Below are positions 9,076 to 18,698 of a stretch of 38,933 nt of DNA, in pieces (the stretch's first letter is position 1; each line of letters opens with the position of its first letter). Made by a program: the position numbers and the translations under genes. The notes under the pieces were generated by a model. The model had not been told where the DNA came from. It made no database searches and worked only from the letters and a program-made list of their open reading frames with translations. This DNA comes from CAZOGW01 sp964579415 (lineage in GTDB: Bacteria; Actinomycetota; Acidimicrobiia; Spongiisociales; UBA5794). The DNA is taken from the NCBI GenBank assembly GCA_964579415.1, contig CAZOGW010000015.1:1-38933 (forward strand), read 5' to 3'.

Positions 9076-9780
9076 TCAGATGTCCCGGGAGCGTGCCATG
9101 CGCTCGCACTCGGCGAGGTCGGCGGCGTAGGTGACCTTGAGGTTCCTCTCGTCACCGGGCTCGACCACGGTGACTGCGGTCGAGTGCCGTTCCATGACCT
9201 CGGCGGTGTCGACCGCGGGGGCATCGCCGGCGGCGGCACTGGAGCGATAGGCGGCGAGGAGGGCGCCGGCAGCGTACACCTGCGGAGTCTGCATCCTCAC
9301 CAGCGAACCGGGGGCGATGAGGCGCACCGCACCCCCGTCCACCTCGGCGGCCATGCTCGCGACGGGAAGCCCGGGCACCGCCCCGCCGTGGAGGCGGGCC
9401 GCCGCCGCCAGCCGCTCGATGAGATCCACAGGGACCAGGGGCCGGGCGGAGTCGTGGATGGCGATGACGTCGATGTCGCCCGCCTCCACCAGCGGCCGCA
9501 GCGCATCGAGGCCGGCGGACTCACTCGCCTGTCGGTGGGCGCCGCCGGAGACGACCGCCATCACCTTGCCGCCCCCGTAGGCCGCCACCACCGCCTCGGT
9601 GCGGTCCCGGTATGCCGCCCGGTCCACCACCACGATATGCGTCACCGACGGGGCCTCGGCGAAGGCCTCCAACGGGTAGGCCAGGAGGGGGCGCCCGGCG
9701 ATGGGGACGTAGATCTTGTCACCGTCACCTCCCAGGCGGGTGGCGGAACCGGCTGCGAGGAGGATTGCACCGACGCCCAT
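9076..9780 (-). CDS. ispD: 2-C-methyl-D-erythritol 4-phosphate cytidylyltransferase
   Basis: Third step of the non-mevalonate pathway: CTP plus MEP gives CDP-ME. 234 residues, typical. The N-terminal nucleotide-binding loop is LLAAGSATRLGGDGDK (IspD signature), followed by VVVD, the substrate-loop IHDSARPLVP near 120 and the C-terminal DERNLKVTYAADL motif. ATG 9780 is preceded by TATCCT with 6 nt between, so it looks leaderless; the frame stays open further upstream but that part lacks family similarity. No ispF is adjacent, although ispD and ispF are often paired. It is divergent from the small gene at 9801 with only 20 bp between the starts. Confidence 0.93.
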   Translation of the reverse strand: MGVGAILLAAGSATRLGGDGDKIYVPIAGRPLLAYPLEAFAEAPSVTHIVVVDRAAYRDRTEAVVAAYGGGKVMAVVSGGAHRQASESAGLDALRPLVEAGDIDVIAIHDSARPLVPVDLIERLAAAARLHGGAVPGLPVASMAAEVDGGAVRLIAPGSLVRMQTPQVYAAGALLAAYRSSAAAGDAPAVDTAEVMERHSTAVTVVEPGDERNLKVTYAADLAECERMARSRDI

Positions 9781-9786
9781 GCGGGA

Positions 9787-9792
9787 AGGATA
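9787..9792 (-). promoter_or_regulatory. ispD -10 element (TATCCT), leaderless start
   Basis: On the minus strand TATCCT ends 6 nt before ATG 9780, with no ribosome site. Confidence 0.45.
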
Positions 9793-9800
9793 CCGGCGCC

Positions 9801-10220
9801 ATGATCCGCCTCCCCGAGGACACCGTGGCTCTCGGCCTCGCCGACCTGGATGATGCCGCCGAACTTGGAGTCGAGATCGTCCACGTGGTCGTCTCCGAGG
9901 CGATCGCGCTCGACGAGGGCACCGACACGCCGCTTCAGGCACTGCTGGAGAACCGCGGCGCCGCCGACGTGGTTGTCACCGGCAGGCTCGGGGTGGACGC
10001 CCTCAAGCGCGTCGATGGGAACCTGGTGCGCGGCAGCGCCGACCGGCAGTCCGTCCTCCTCCTCGGCGAACCGGTGACGGTGCGCCGCGAGGCCCTCGCC
10101 GGTCTGGGGGAGGTGGCATCGGTCGACGATCTCATCGAGGCGCTGGTCGTCCGGGGCGTTTCCCTGGCGGTGGTCTCCCCGGACGGAACCGTTCTCCCCG
10201 CCGGGGGCGGCGACAGGTGA
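9801..10220 (+). CDS. unknown 139-residue protein coupled to the LigD-type polymerase
   Basis: Codon third positions are strongly G/C, so it is probably a real gene. Predicted alpha/beta: VALGLADLDDAAELG, VEIVHVVVSEAIALDE, AADVVVTGRLGVDAL, a segment with many Val/Leu strands, and VSLAVVSPDGTVLP at the end. It has no membrane segment or signal peptide. The family is not recognised. ATG 9801 lies about 10 nt after GGAAGGA. Its last four bases overlap the GTG of the next gene (GTGA), so the two are probably translationally coupled and may act together. It is divergent from ispD. Confidence 0.65.
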   Translation: MIRLPEDTVALGLADLDDAAELGVEIVHVVVSEAIALDEGTDTPLQALLENRGAADVVVTGRLGVDALKRVDGNLVRGSADRQSVLLLGEPVTVRREALAGLGEVASVDDLIEALVVRGVSLAVVSPDGTVLPAGGGDR

Positions 10221-11125
10221 AGGCGTCCCACGGTGACCGCGTCATCTACCCCGACGACGGGCTCACCAAGCAGGACGTCGTCGACTACTACGACAGGGTC
10301 TCCTCGGCGATGCTCCCCCACATAGAGGGCCGCCCGCTCACCCTGCAGCGCTTCCCCCAGGGCATCGCCGAGAAGGGTTTCATGCAGAAGAACGCCGCCG
10401 CCCACTTCCCCGAATCCATCGAGCGTCTCGAGGTCCCCAAGCAGGACGGGGGCACCACCACCTACCCGGTGGTGCTCCAGGCCGGGGACATCCCGTGGCT
10501 GGCGAACCAGGGGACGGTCACCTTCCACGTGTGGACCAGCCGGCTCCCCCATCTGGGCAGGCCCGACCGCATCCTCTTCGACCTCGACCCGCCCGAGGGC
10601 GGCGACCCGCGCCAGGTGGCCGAGGCGGCCCGGATGGTGCGGGCCGACCTGGAGGAGATCGGCATCCCCACGGTCCCGATGTCGACCGGGTCAAAGGGCT
10701 ACCACCTGGTCACCAGGGTCGAGCCGGAAGTCGACGGCGAGAGGGTCGCCCCTGCCTGCCAGGGACTGGCGGCGTGGCTTTCCCGGCGCCACCCCGAGGA
10801 ACTCACCGACGAGTTCCGCAAGGCGAAGCGCCGCGGTCGGGTCTTCGTCGACTGGCTGCGCAACCAGCCCCACCAGACCGGCGTCGCCGCCTGGTCGCTG
10901 CGGGCGAGGAGCGGCGCCCCCGTCGCCGTCCCCTTCACCTGGGACCGTCTCGGCGAGACTCCGCCCGACCGCTGGCGTCTCGCCACCATCGAAGAGGCCC
11001 TCGCCCAGGGCGACCCCCTCGCCGACGTCACACCGATCGACCCCACCCCGGTCATCGACGCCGTCTACGAGCTGCTCGCCCAAGAAGGGATCGAGCCCTC
11101 CACATTCGATCGCTTCCGATCGTGA
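10217..11125 (+). CDS. LigD-type primase-polymerase domain protein (stand-alone)
   Basis: A 302-residue archaeo-eukaryotic-primase-type polymerase like the polymerase domain of bacterial LigD, which fills and extends ends with NTPs during non-homologous end joining. Visible motifs: the catalytic FDLDPP (Asp122, Asp124), STGSKGYHL (usually SGGxGxH; here a Ser-Thr-Gly-Ser variant), the third acidic site in FVDWLRN, and the RARSGAPVAVPFTW block. There is no ligase or nuclease domain, and no Ku or LigD ligase gene in the window, so it works alone or with partners elsewhere. The GTG start overlaps the preceding stop codon (GTGA). Confidence 0.9.
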   Translation: MKASHGDRVIYPDDGLTKQDVVDYYDRVSSAMLPHIEGRPLTLQRFPQGIAEKGFMQKNAAAHFPESIERLEVPKQDGGTTTYPVVLQAGDIPWLANQGTVTFHVWTSRLPHLGRPDRILFDLDPPEGGDPRQVAEAARMVRADLEEIGIPTVPMSTGSKGYHLVTRVEPEVDGERVAPACQGLAAWLSRRHPEELTDEFRKAKRRGRVFVDWLRNQPHQTGVAAWSLRARSGAPVAVPFTWDRLGETPPDRWRLATIEEALAQGDPLADVTPIDPTPVIDAVYELLAQEGIEPSTFDRFRS

Positions 11126-11150
11126 CGCGGAAGTGCCCGCCGGTGCCCTC

Positions 11151-11156
11151 TAAGCT
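11151..11156 (+). promoter_or_regulatory. possible -10 element upstream of tRNA-Glu (TAAGCT)
   Basis: TAAGCT lies 94 nt before the tRNA with no open frame in between. It is the best promoter candidate for the tRNA; the leader would include a heptamer array and a 6-bp hairpin (GGAGCG 11220-11225, CGCTCC 11232-11237). Confidence 0.35.
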
Positions 11157-11173
11157 GTTCTCGATGAGGCTGG

Positions 11174-11197
11174 TACTTAGTACTTAGTACTTAGTAC
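11174..11197. repeat. heptamer array, three-plus units (TACTTAG)
   Basis: TACTTAG three times in perfect tandem plus TAC. It lies between the LigD-type polymerase gene and tRNA-Glu. Confidence 0.75.
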
Positions 11198-11249
11198 CCG
11201 TCCAGCACCACAACCTCGCGGAGCGCGATTTCGCTCCAACCAACCTCTT

Positions 11250-11322
11250 GGCCCCGTCGTCCAGCGGTCCAGGACGCCGGCCTTTCAAGCCGGTAACGCG
11301 GGTTCGAATCCCGTCGGGGCTA
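11250..11322 (+). tRNA. tRNA-Glu (anticodon TTC)
   Basis: A full cloverleaf can be drawn. The acceptor GGCCCCG (11250-11256) pairs with CGGGGCT (11315-11321), with a G-U at the end. The D arm is GTCC/GGAC. The anticodon stem is CCGGC/GCCGG with loop CTTTCAA, anticodon TTC at 11284-11286. The T arm is GCGGG-TTCGAAT-CCCGT. No CCA is encoded. Confidence 0.93.
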
Positions 11323-11349
11323 CAAAGAAGAGCCGTCGCCACAGGGGGA

Positions 11350-11372
11350 CCGTCGCCGCAGCGCGGCGACGG
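11350..11372 (+). terminator. GC-rich stem-loop after tRNA-Glu
   Basis: CCGTCGCCGC (11350-11359) pairs perfectly with GCGGCGACGG (11363-11372) across a 3-nt loop. It is 27 nt after the tRNA and lacks a T-run. An upstream partial copy (GCCGTCGCC, 11332-11340) could compete for pairing. Confidence 0.55.
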
Positions 11373-11376
11373 CCGT

Positions 11377-11404
11377 ATTCAGCATTCAGTATTCAGTATT
11401 CAGT
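11377..11404. repeat. heptamer array, four units (ATTCAGT)
   Basis: ATTCAGC followed by three ATTCAGT units in perfect 7-bp register, directly after the hairpin downstream of the tRNA. Confidence 0.75.
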
Positions 11405-11445
11405 ACTAGTCCTGCGGTTGCGAGAGATGCCCTCCCAACGTCTTG

Positions 11446-11473
11446 CGTAGTACGTAGTACGTAGTACGTAGTA
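11446..11473. repeat. heptamer array, four units (CGTAGTA)
   Basis: CGTAGTA four times without a mismatch, upstream of the aceE promoter. It is the reverse complement type of the array between dxs and ispD, and only about 40 bp from an array of a different heptamer. Confidence 0.75.
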
Positions 11474-11517
11474 CGCCTAAGGACCTTTGGCTCTCCACTG
11501 TGCCTCGGGGGACTCGG

Positions 11518-11523
11518 TAGGCT
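11518..11523 (+). promoter_or_regulatory. aceE -10 element (TAGGCT)
   Basis: TAGGCT is 38 nt before ATG 11562, implying a leader of about 30 nt that contains the ribosome site CAGGAG. Confidence 0.45.
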
Positions 11524-11561
11524 GGAGAGCACCGCCTACGCAGCCAGGAGAGTCGATCCTG

Positions 11562-14255
11562 ATGATCATCGACGGGTTCACCTACCAGCTTCCCGACACC
11601 GATCCCGAGGAAACCCAGGAATGGGTGGATTCGCTCGACAGCGTGGTGTCGTCCGAAGGGAACCTGCGCGCCCAGTTCCTCATGGCCAAGCTGATCGAGC
11701 GCGCCCGCTCCCAGAACGTCGGGGTACCCGCCTCGGTGAGCACACCCTATGTCAACACCATCCCCCCGGAGATGCAGGCGTGGTTCCCCGGCGATGAGCA
11801 GATCGAGAGCCGCATCCGCCGCTTCATCCGCTGGAACGCAGCGATCATGGTGATCCGGGCCAACAAGGCGGCTGACGGCATCGGTGGCCACCTCTCCACC
11901 TTCGCCTCGTCGGCGATGCTGTACGAGGTGGGGTTCAACCACTTCTTCCGCGGCAAGGAGGACGGCATCCCCGGCGACCACGTCTACGTGCAGGGCCACG
12001 CCGCCCCCGGCATCTACGCCCGTTCCTACCTCGAACACCGCCTCGACGAGGAGGAGCTCGACCGCTTCCGCCGTGAGATCGGTGGCGGGCTCACCAGCTA
12101 CCCGCATCCCCGTCTCATGCCGGAGTTCTGGGAGTTCCCCACCGTGTCGATGGGTCTGGGGCCGATCAACTCGCTGTACCACGCCCGGTTCCTCAAGTAC
12201 CTGCACAACCGCCAGATCGACGACACATCCCAGTCCCGGGTGTGGACCTTTGTCGGCGATGGCGAGACCGACGAGCCGGAGACGCTGGGCTCCATCTCGC
12301 TGGCGGCCCGGGAGAAGCTGGACAACCTCATCTGGGTGATCAACTGCAACCTGCAGCGTCTCGACGGACCGGTGCGGGGCAACGGGAAGATCATCCAAGA
12401 GCTGGAGGCGGTGTTCCGCGGCGCCGGGTGGAACGTCATCAAGGTGATCTGGGGCTCCAACTGGGACCCGCTGCTGTCCGCCGATACCGAAGGGGTGCTC
12501 CTGGAGAAGATGACCCGCACCGTCGACGGTGAGTACCAGCGCTTCAAGGCCGAGAGCGGCGCCTACGTTCGGGAGAACTTCTTCGGACCCGATCCCCGCC
12601 TGCGGGCACTCGTCGAACACATGAGCGACGACGAGATCTGGGCGCTCCGCCGCGGCGGCCTCGACTACGAGAAGGTGTACGCCGCCTACCGGGCCGCCAC
12701 CGAGAACGTGGGAACGCCTACCGTCATCCTGGCCAAGACGATCAAGGGCTGGCAGCTCGGACAGGGTGTCCAGGGAGGCATGACCACCCACCAGGTGAAG
12801 AAGCTGAACCCCGAGCAGCTCATCGCCCTGCGCGACGAGCTGGGACTCCAGGACGAGATCCCCACCGCGGCGCTCGAAGCGGGGGAGTTGCCGTTCTACC
12901 GGCCGCCGCTCGACTCGCCCGAGGTGCAGTACATGAAGCAGCGGCGCAAGGCGCTCGACGGGCCCCTCCCCCAGCGCGTCTTCGAGATCCGCAGCCCGCT
13001 CCCCATGCCCGACGAGGGCATCTTCGCCGAGTTCGACGCCGGCTCGGGCAAGTCGGAGGTATCCACTACGGGCGCCTTCACCCGCCTGCTGCGATCGTTG
13101 GCACGTGACGAGAAGATGGGCAAGCGGGTGGTGCCCATCATCCCCGACGAGGGCCGCACCTTCGGGATGGACGCCCTCTTCAAGGAGTTGAAGATCTACG
13201 CCTCCCAGGGCCAGCTCTACGAGCCGGTGGATCATCACCTGCTGCTGTCCTACGTCGAGGACCGCCAGGGCCAGATCCTCGAGGAGGGCATCACCGAGGC
13301 GGGCTCGATGGCGTCGTGGATCGCCGCCGCCACCAGCTACGCCACTCGGGGAATCCCCATGGTGCCGTTCTTCACCTTCTACTCGATGTTCGGTTTCCAG
13401 CGGGTCGGCGACCAGATCTGGGGAGCCGGCGACGCCCGTGCCCGCGGCTTCCTCCTCGGCGGCACCGCTGGACGCACCACACTGCACGGCGAGGGCCTGC
13501 AGCACCAGGACGGCCACAGCCTGCTGCTGGCGTCGACGGTGCCGGTGTGCCAGGCCTACGACCCGGCGTTCGCCTATGAGATGTCCGCCGTCATCAAGGA
13601 CGGCCTGTACCGGATGTACCGGGACGAGGAGGACATCTTCTACTACCTCACCCTCTACAACGAAGCCTACGTGCAGCCGCCCAAGCCCGACGGCGCCGAC
13701 GAGGGAATCCTGCGCGGCATGTACAAGTGGGCCGACGCCCCCGAGGGACAGCCGCATGCCGCCACCATCGTGTTCTCCGGCCCGGCCCACGCCGCAGCCC
13801 GCCAGGCGCAGCTCGACCTCGCCGAACATTACGGCGTCGGCGCCGCCCTCTACAGCGCCACCTCGTACAAGCGGCTGCGCGAGGACGCCCTCTCCGCCGA
13901 GCGGTGGAACCGGCTCCACCCCGGCGAGGAGCCCCGGGCGCCCTACGTGACCCGGGTCCTCGCCGACGCCCCGGGGCCGGTGATCGCCGTCTCCGACTAC
14001 ATGGCGTCGGTGCCCGACCAGGTGGGCCGCTGGGTGCCGCAGCGGTTCCGGCCGTTGGGGACCGACGGCTACGGCCGCAGCGACACCCGTGAGGCGCTGC
14101 GCAGGTTCTTCGAGGTCGACACCGGCCACGTCGTCGCCGCCACCCTGGCAGCCGTTGCCGAGGACGGCCGCCTCGAGCCGCCACTGGTCAAGGACGCCTT
14201 CGACCGCTACCAGATCGACCCCGACCTGGTCGATCCCTGGATGGCCGACATCTGA
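11562..14255 (+). CDS. aceE: pyruvate dehydrogenase E1 component, homodimeric type
   Basis: Thiamine-diphosphate-dependent decarboxylation of pyruvate and transfer of the acetyl group to the E2 lipoyl domain. 897 residues, within the family's usual 880-930. The N-terminal domain shows HGHAAPGIYARS-type substrate sequences (QGHAAPGIYARSYLE) and the cofactor motif GDGETDEPETLGSI near 232 with NCNLQRLDGPVRGNGKI following; the middle domain has DEGRTFGMDALF and ITEAGSMASWIAAATSYA; the C-terminal transketolase-like domain ends at TDGYGRSDTREALRRFFEVD. ATG 11562 has GGAG 11 nt upstream. No E2 or E3 gene is nearby, as is usual for actinobacteria. Confidence 0.97.
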   Translation: MIIDGFTYQLPDTDPEETQEWVDSLDSVVSSEGNLRAQFLMAKLIERARSQNVGVPASVSTPYVNTIPPEMQAWFPGDEQIESRIRRFIRWNAAIMVIRANKAADGIGGHLSTFASSAMLYEVGFNHFFRGKEDGIPGDHVYVQGHAAPGIYARSYLEHRLDEEELDRFRREIGGGLTSYPHPRLMPEFWEFPTVSMGLGPINSLYHARFLKYLHNRQIDDTSQSRVWTFVGDGETDEPETLGSISLAAREKLDNLIWVINCNLQRLDGPVRGNGKIIQELEAVFRGAGWNVIKVIWGSNWDPLLSADTEGVLLEKMTRTVDGEYQRFKAESGAYVRENFFGPDPRLRALVEHMSDDEIWALRRGGLDYEKVYAAYRAATENVGTPTVILAKTIKGWQLGQGVQGGMTTHQVKKLNPEQLIALRDELGLQDEIPTAALEAGELPFYRPPLDSPEVQYMKQRRKALDGPLPQRVFEIRSPLPMPDEGIFAEFDAGSGKSEVSTTGAFTRLLRSLARDEKMGKRVVPIIPDEGRTFGMDALFKELKIYASQGQLYEPVDHHLLLSYVEDRQGQILEEGITEAGSMASWIAAATSYATRGIPMVPFFTFYSMFGFQRVGDQIWGAGDARARGFLLGGTAGRTTLHGEGLQHQDGHSLLLASTVPVCQAYDPAFAYEMSAVIKDGLYRMYRDEEDIFYYLTLYNEAYVQPPKPDGADEGILRGMYKWADAPEGQPHAATIVFSGPAHAAARQAQLDLAEHYGVGAALYSATSYKRLREDALSAERWNRLHPGEEPRAPYVTRVLADAPGPVIAVSDYMASVPDQVGRWVPQRFRPLGTDGYGRSDTREALRRFFEVDTGHVVAATLAAVAEDGRLEPPLVKDAFDRYQIDPDLVDPWMADI

Positions 14256-14261
14256 TTCTTA

Positions 14262-14303
14262 GTATTCAGTAGCCAGTATCCAGAAGCCAGTATCCAGTAG
14301 CCG
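14262..14303. repeat. heptamer array, six degenerate units (GTATTCA, GTAGCCA, GTATCCA, GAAGCCA, GTATCCA, GTAGCCG)
   Basis: Six consecutive 7-bp units beginning 6 bases after the aceE stop codon. It is the most heterogeneous array in the window, with two alternating variants, which suggests it is older. Confidence 0.7.
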
Positions 14304-14336
14304 GATGCGCTGGTTCGAGCACGGCAGGAGGGCCGA

Positions 14337-15326
14337 GTGCGTAGCCGGAGCGAGCTCCCGAGCCCTCCCGAGGACGAAGCCACCGGGATCGAAGGACTGA
14401 TCGCCCGGAACCGGCGCCTCGTCGCCGCCGGGCAGGCCCGGGTCAACGCGGCTCTGGAGAAGAACCGCGACCGCCCCCTGGTTGAGATGGGCATCCTCCT
14501 GTACGAGCGGGACCGGGAATCGGCCGGTGCGGTGGTGAGCAGCGCCCTCGCCTTTCGCCTGTTCCTGTTCCAGGTGCCGCTGGTGGTCCTCCTGGTGGGC
14601 ATCGCCGGCTTCATGGGAAACGTGATCGACGAGGAGCACGTGACCGGTGTCGGGATCACGGGGACCTTGGCCACCAACATCGGCGACGCCCTCTCGCAAC
14701 CCAACGCCACCGCTCGGTGGGTGGCCGTCATCACCGGCCTCATCGGAGTGGTTTTCGCCGGGCGGACGCTGAGTCGTGTCCTGGTGGCGGCCAGTTGCCT
14801 GGCATGGCGGCTCCCGATGAGCTCCAAGGCGTCGATCCGGGCGACGGCGGCCATCGTCGGGTTGCTGGTGGCCACCGTCGGCGCCACCATCGTGGTCAAC
14901 CGGCTCCGCGTCGACCATGGCATCGCAGTGGGCGGCATCTCGCTGGCAGTGGTGGCGCTGGTGTACGCGGTGGTGTGGCTGATCATGTCACTGGTTCTGC
15001 CCCGAGCCACCGACGATCCCGGTGCGGTGCTGCCGGGCACGGTGCTGATGGCAACGACGATGACCGGCGTGCAGGCGGTGAGCTCGCTGTTGCTCCCCAG
15101 CCGGATCAGCCAGGCATCACAACTGTACGGGGCCATCGGTCTCGCCATCGTGGCACTGAGCTGGTACTTCATCGGCAGCAGGGCGATGGTCCTGTCGATG
15201 TCGCTCAACGCCGTGATCTACGAGCGTCACGGGCGCGTGACACGCTTCGCCTTCTCGCTACCCGGCCTGCGCTGGCTGGCTCGCCGTTCCGCCGGTGTGC
15301 GCCGGTTCTTCGACCTGGAGGAGTGA
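14337..15326 (+). CDS. YihY/BrkB-like inner-membrane protein
   Basis: 329 residues. After a charged N-terminal region of about 65 residues come roughly six hydrophobic segments, at about 65-92, 125-160, 165-182, 193-220, 230-245 and 262-290 (for example LAFRLFLFQVPLVVLLVGIAGF and YGAIGLAIVALSWYFIGSRA), matching the YihY/UPF0761 pattern including a FRLFLFQVP entry and a GxxxALSWY-like segment. The cytoplasmic tail is basic. The function of the family is not settled; early claims of RNase BN activity were wrong. The GTG start has GGAGGG a few nt upstream. It follows aceE across a heptamer array and may or may not share its transcript. Confidence 0.75.
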   Translation: MRSRSELPSPPEDEATGIEGLIARNRRLVAAGQARVNAALEKNRDRPLVEMGILLYERDRESAGAVVSSALAFRLFLFQVPLVVLLVGIAGFMGNVIDEEHVTGVGITGTLATNIGDALSQPNATARWVAVITGLIGVVFAGRTLSRVLVAASCLAWRLPMSSKASIRATAAIVGLLVATVGATIVVNRLRVDHGIAVGGISLAVVALVYAVVWLIMSLVLPRATDDPGAVLPGTVLMATTMTGVQAVSSLLLPSRISQASQLYGAIGLAIVALSWYFIGSRAMVLSMSLNAVIYERHGRVTRFAFSLPGLRWLARRSAGVRRFFDLEE

Positions 15327-15366
15327 CCCGGGGCGCCGCGGGGTCGGCACGGCTGCTCTTGAGCAC

Positions 15367-15372
15367 TAGCCT
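15367..15372 (+). promoter_or_regulatory. ppsA -10 element (TAGCCT)
   Basis: TAGCCT is 32 nt before ATG 15405 and 40 nt after the YihY-like stop, giving ppsA its own promoter and a leader of about 25 nt with GAGGGG. Confidence 0.45.
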
Positions 15373-15404
15373 CAGACCGGCACAGCGAGTGAGGGGTACA
15401 CCCG

Positions 15405-17768
<2,364 letters not shown>

Positions 17769-17776
17769 AGGCGGCC

Positions 17777-18601
17777 ATGGCGGGCGCGATCCGCACCATC
17801 TTCTGCGTGTCCGACCACACCGGGCTCACCGCGGCCAACTACGCCCACTCGGCCATCTCCCGCTTCGAGAACGTCGACGCGGTCTACGTGATGCGGCCCT
17901 TCGCCGACGACATCGACAAGATCGACGCCGTCGTCTCCGAGATCGACGCCGTCGCCGCCACCGGCCCCCGCCCCATCGTCTTCACCACCCTCACCGACGA
18001 GACGCTACGCGAACGCATCAGCGAGGCCGACGCCCTGGTGCTGGGCCTGCTGGAACACTTCGTCGAGCTCCTCGCCGGCGAGCTGGCGGAGCAGCCGTCG
18101 AAGAACGTGGGCACCTGGCATTCCATCAGCGACACCTCGACATACCAGCTCCGTCTCGACGCCCTCGATTTCACCCTGATGACCGACGACGGCCTCGGCC
18201 TCCGTCATTACGCCAACGCCGACATCATCATCGTCGGGGTGTCGCGGGCGGGGAAGACACCCACCTGCCTCTACCTGTCGATGCAATACGGGCTACTCGC
18301 CGCCAACTACCCGGTGACGATCGACGAACTCAAGGCCGGCTCCCTGCCGGAAACCCTGCGACCCTTCCGCGACCGCCTCTTCGGGCTCACCATCGACCCG
18401 GTCCGCCTCCACCAGATCCGCCAGAAGCGCCGCCCCGACAGCGAGTACTCGTCGATGCGGATCTGCACCGACGAGGTCTCCCTCGCCGAGCGCCTCTTCC
18501 GCCGTGAGTCGATCCCGTTCACCGATTCCACGGTCCAGTCCATCGAGGAGATCACCTCGACCATCATGAGGACGATGGGCCTCGACAACCGCCTCAACTG
18601 A
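17777..18601 (+). CDS. PEP synthase regulatory kinase/phosphorylase (PSRP, DUF299)
   Basis: 274 residues, the usual length. The N-terminal SDHTGLTAANYAHSA (about 11-26) and the P-loop GVSRAGKTPTCLYLSMQYG (about 155-173) are hallmarks of the family. These enzymes phosphorylate a threonine of PpsA or of pyruvate phosphate dikinase using ADP, and also remove that phosphate by phosphorolysis, switching the enzyme off and on. The partner here is clear, because it is directly downstream of ppsA and PpsA carries the expected Thr next to the catalytic His. The ATG is preceded only by a weak GAAGGCGG, consistent with translational coupling. Confidence 0.92.
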   Translation: MAGAIRTIFCVSDHTGLTAANYAHSAISRFENVDAVYVMRPFADDIDKIDAVVSEIDAVAATGPRPIVFTTLTDETLRERISEADALVLGLLEHFVELLAGELAEQPSKNVGTWHSISDTSTYQLRLDALDFTLMTDDGLGLRHYANADIIIVGVSRAGKTPTCLYLSMQYGLLAANYPVTIDELKAGSLPETLRPFRDRLFGLTIDPVRLHQIRQKRRPDSEYSSMRICTDEVSLAERLFRRESIPFTDSTVQSIEEITSTIMRTMGLDNRLN

Positions 18602-18631
18602 CGAAGCACAGGCTCCTCCCGCTGACGCGCC

Positions 18632-18659
18632 TTGATCCTTCTCTCCATCGTTATATAGT
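18632..18659 (+). promoter_or_regulatory. promoter with both -35 and -10 (TTGATC-16-TATAGT)
   Basis: TTGATC (18632-18637) and TATAGT (18654-18659), separated by 16 bp, are the best sigma-70-type match in the window. Transcription would start near 18666, leaving a leader of about 33 nt before the hydrolase gene with its GGAGG. Confidence 0.55.
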
Positions 18660-18698
18660 GTCACACAGCTTCCCGACGCCGACCTACGGAGGCTGCAG

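Noticed and set aside
11406..14129. A 907-codon open frame on the minus strand across aceE
   Set aside because: It is opposite a clear pyruvate dehydrogenase gene; long antisense frames are expected in GC-rich coding DNA, and the sequence is a low-complexity Gly/Val/His/Asp mixture.
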